Below, piece after piece: positions 4,757 to 6,367 of a stretch of 6,367 bases of DNA. The first letter of the stretch is position 1; each line of letters opens with the position of its first letter. A model generated the notes under the pieces. It was not told where the DNA came from, did no database searches, and was given only the letters and a program-made list of their open reading frames with translations. The translations under genes were made by a program, and so were the position numbers. This DNA comes from Oscillospiraceae bacterium (lineage in GTDB: Bacteria; Bacillota; Clostridia; Oscillospirales; Oscillospiraceae), in NCBI GenBank assembly GCA_031264545.1, contig JAISDV010000106.1, forward strand, positions 1-6,367, given 5' to 3'.

Positions 4757-5630
4757 AATCGGTTATTTGTTAAAGGAAGGCTTTCGAAGCATCACGGCCC
4801 ACGGCTTCATGTCTTTCGCGTCGGTGACAATCATCGTCGCCTGCCTCGTCATCATGGGCAGCTTTTCGCTCCTGGCCGTCAATATTGACGCGCTTATCAA
4901 TAAGCTCGAGCGCGAGAACGAGATGCTCGCTTTCGTCAACGAGGACTACACCGAACAGGAGGCGAGGGCCGTTCAGCCCGCGCTTGAAGTGCTTCCCAAC
5001 ATCAGCAGGGTCGAGTTCATCACGCGTGAACAGGCTATGGCTAACTTTAAGCAGGATTATGAAAACAGCGCCCTGTTCGACGAGATCGATCCCTCCATTC
5101 TCCGCGACAGGTATGTGGTCTACCTTGACGACATCAACCTCATGGCCGATACGAAGGCCGAGCTCGAGCGGGTCGCGGGTATTGCGGATGTGAGCGCTCA
5201 GCTTGAAATTGCAAAGGGCTTCGTCACGGCGAGGAACATCGTCGGCGCGGTCTCTCTTGTTCTCGTTGTGATCCTGTTTGTCGTGTCGGTGTTCATTATG
5301 TCCAACACCGTAAAGCTTACGACCTTCGGCAGGCGGGAAGAGATCGCCATTATGAAGATGGTCGGCGCGACGAACAGCTTTATCAGAACGCCCTTCGTGA
5401 TCGAGGGCCTGTCTCTCGGCGTGATCGGCGCCGGTCTCGCCCTTGCGATCGAGTGGGGCATCTATACCCTGCTGACGGACAAGATCATGACAAACATCGT
5501 AGGCACTTTCGTCAGTGTTATCACGTTTTCCGTATTGGCGCTGCCGGTGGCGGCCGTTTTCCTCGGGGTGGGCATTGTCGTCGGCACCTTCGGGGGAACG
5601 ATAGCGATACGGAATTACCTGAAGATTTAG
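4749..5630 (+). CDS. ftsX: Cell division protein FtsX, permease-like
   Basis: FtsX is the membrane partner of FtsE and carries the signal to an extracellular hydrolase. With ATG 4749 it has 293 residues. The GYLLKEGFRSITAHGFMS segment just before the first span is typical of FtsX. Membrane segments lie at about 22-46, 164-186, 216-242 and 251-282. The large loop between the first two (about 47-162) is the extracytoplasmic domain that binds the hydrolase partner. Between spans two and three, GRREEIAIMKMVGAT (194-208) is the cytoplasmic motif expected to contact FtsE. Starts at 4716, 4725 and 4740 are in frame and possible. I chose 4749 because it places the family pattern at the N-terminus and overlaps the ftsE stop (ATGAATAA); no start has a good ribosome site. 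The next gene begins 31 bases after the stop. Confidence 0.92.
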   Translation: MNKIGYLLKEGFRSITAHGFMSFASVTIIVACLVIMGSFSLLAVNIDALINKLERENEMLAFVNEDYTEQEARAVQPALEVLPNISRVEFITREQAMANFKQDYENSALFDEIDPSILRDRYVVYLDDINLMADTKAELERVAGIADVSAQLEIAKGFVTARNIVGAVSLVLVVILFVVSVFIMSNTVKLTTFGRREEIAIMKMVGATNSFIRTPFVIEGLSLGVIGAGLALAIEWGIYTLLTDKIMTNIVGTFVSVITFSVLALPVAAVFLGVGIVVGTFGGTIAIRNYLKI

Positions 5631-5661
5631 AACCTGAATTCATCCTGCGCGGGAGGTTTCT

Positions 5662-6367
5662 ATGCAGAAGAGGAAAAAGCTCGTTTCAACCCTTTGCCTT
5701 GTCCTGGTTTTTGTTCTGATTGCGTCGCTTCTTTTCGGCGCGATCAGCAGCGCCATGGCGGTTACCCAGTCTCAGATCGATTCGCTGAAAGACCAGCAGT
5801 CGGCGATCCAGCAGCAGAAGCAGGACCTTCAATCCAAAATTTCCGACCTTCAGGGACAGCAGGCTTCCGCGCTTGAGCAGAAAACGGCGCTGGACCAGCA
5901 GAACGCGCTTGCCCGTCAGGAGATAGAGCTGATCAATGAGCAGATCGACCTTTATACCAAGCTTGTCGAGCAAAAAGCCAAAGAGCTCGAGGAGGCCAAA
6001 GCGGACGAGGCCGAGCAGAAAGAGGCGCTTCGCGTCCGTATGCGGGCGATGGAGGAAAGCGGAACGCTCACCTATTACGCAATCCTTTTCGAGGCCAGCA
6101 GTTTTTCGGATCTCTTGGCCAGGATCAATGACATTGCCGCAATCATGAAGCATGACAGGGCGCTTGAAAATCAATACATAGCCGCGCGTGAGCACGTTGA
6201 GGCGGTCAAGGCCGAATACGAGGCGACGCTCGCGGAGCAGGAAGAGAAAAGGACCGAGCTTGAACAGAAGAAGGCCGAGCTCGAGCGGCAGATCGCCGCG
6301 GCAGAGGCCATTATAGAGACGCTTGAAAATGATATTGAGGCGTACACGGAAGAATTTGAAAAGAACG
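5662..6367 (+). CDS. Secreted coiled-coil hydrolase/activator (PcsB/CwlO/EnvC-like), 3'-truncated
   Basis: The frame is open to the window end, showing 235 residues. ATG 5662 has GGGAGG five bases upstream. A signal peptide is clear: basic QKRKK, a hydrophobic core (7-28) and an AMA cleavage site near residue 33. From there to about 125 runs a Gln/Glu/Lys-rich coiled coil. Residues 127-166 (MRAMEESGTLTYYAILFEASSFSDLLARI) match the hallmark of the PcsB-type coiled-coil domain, where a short helical region caps the coil. A second coiled coil follows from about 168 to the end. In PcsB, CwlO and EnvC such coils dock on the FtsX loop and hold a hydrolase or activator domain inactive. Its position right after ftsX supports the same role. 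The C-terminal domain, possibly M23 or NlpC/P60-like, lies outside the window, so catalytic type cannot be judged. Confidence 0.88.
   Translation, partial: MQKRKKLVSTLCLVLVFVLIASLLFGAISSAMAVTQSQIDSLKDQQSAIQQQKQDLQSKISDLQGQQASALEQKTALDQQNALARQEIELINEQIDLYTKLVEQKAKELEEAKADEAEQKEALRVRMRAMEESGTLTYYAILFEASSFSDLLARINDIAAIMKHDRALENQYIAAREHVEAVKAEYEATLAEQEEKRTELEQKKAELERQIAAAEAIIETLENDIEAYTEEFEKN

Noticed and set aside
5686..6195. A 169-codon minus-strand frame with many leucines
   Set aside because: It is antisense to the coiled-coil gene. The leucines are read from CAG/AAG-rich codons on the other strand. No ribosome site.

Overview
The window reads as a chromosomal segment of a Gram-positive anaerobe of class Clostridia, probably Oscillospirales/Oscillospiraceae-like. 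That placement is inferred from the gene set: DUF4830 protein, RsuA, a CdaR/PucR-type regulator, FtsE, FtsX and a PcsB-like coiled-coil protein. Consensus Shine-Dalgarno sites, GC-rich genes and AT-rich promoter regions agree with it. No rRNA, tRNA, CRISPR array, transposase or phage gene was found.

Layout. Bases 1-387 hold the 3' part of a small multi-span membrane protein. Bases 424-837 hold an unrecognised 137-residue soluble protein, followed by a clear intrinsic terminator (842-881). On the minus strand, 999-1457 encodes a membrane-anchored DUF4830 protein. Between it and the divergent rsuA gene (1753-2481) lies an unusual 295-base spacer. It carries two identical 26-bp copies of a palindromic element that includes an extended -10 box, with GC-rich and AT-rich hairpins between them.

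Bases 2482-2847 are an AT-rich, gene-free region. It has two candidate sigma-A promoters, the upstream one overlapped by a cre-like site, plus several inverted repeats. This region leads into a 364-residue CdaR/PucR-type regulator (2848-3942). A GC-rich, hairpin-prone spacer follows.

The rest is the cell-division/cell-wall cluster: ftsE (4061-4756), ftsX overlapping it (about 4749-5630), and the secreted coiled-coil N-terminus of a PcsB/CwlO/EnvC-like hydrolase or hydrolase activator (5662 to beyond the window end).

How the genes work together. FtsE (ATPase) and FtsX (membrane transducer) form an ABC-type complex that, in other bacteria, transmits ATP hydrolysis across the membrane to a coiled-coil peptidoglycan hydrolase or its activator. 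The third gene has the expected features of that extracellular partner. The regulator just upstream, on the same strand, may control the cluster. If the cre-like site is real, this would tie cell-wall cleavage to carbon status, but that is a hypothesis. I see no strong evidence of a wholly new system. The most unusual sequence is the repeat pair upstream of rsuA, followed by the control region and spacer around the regulator gene.
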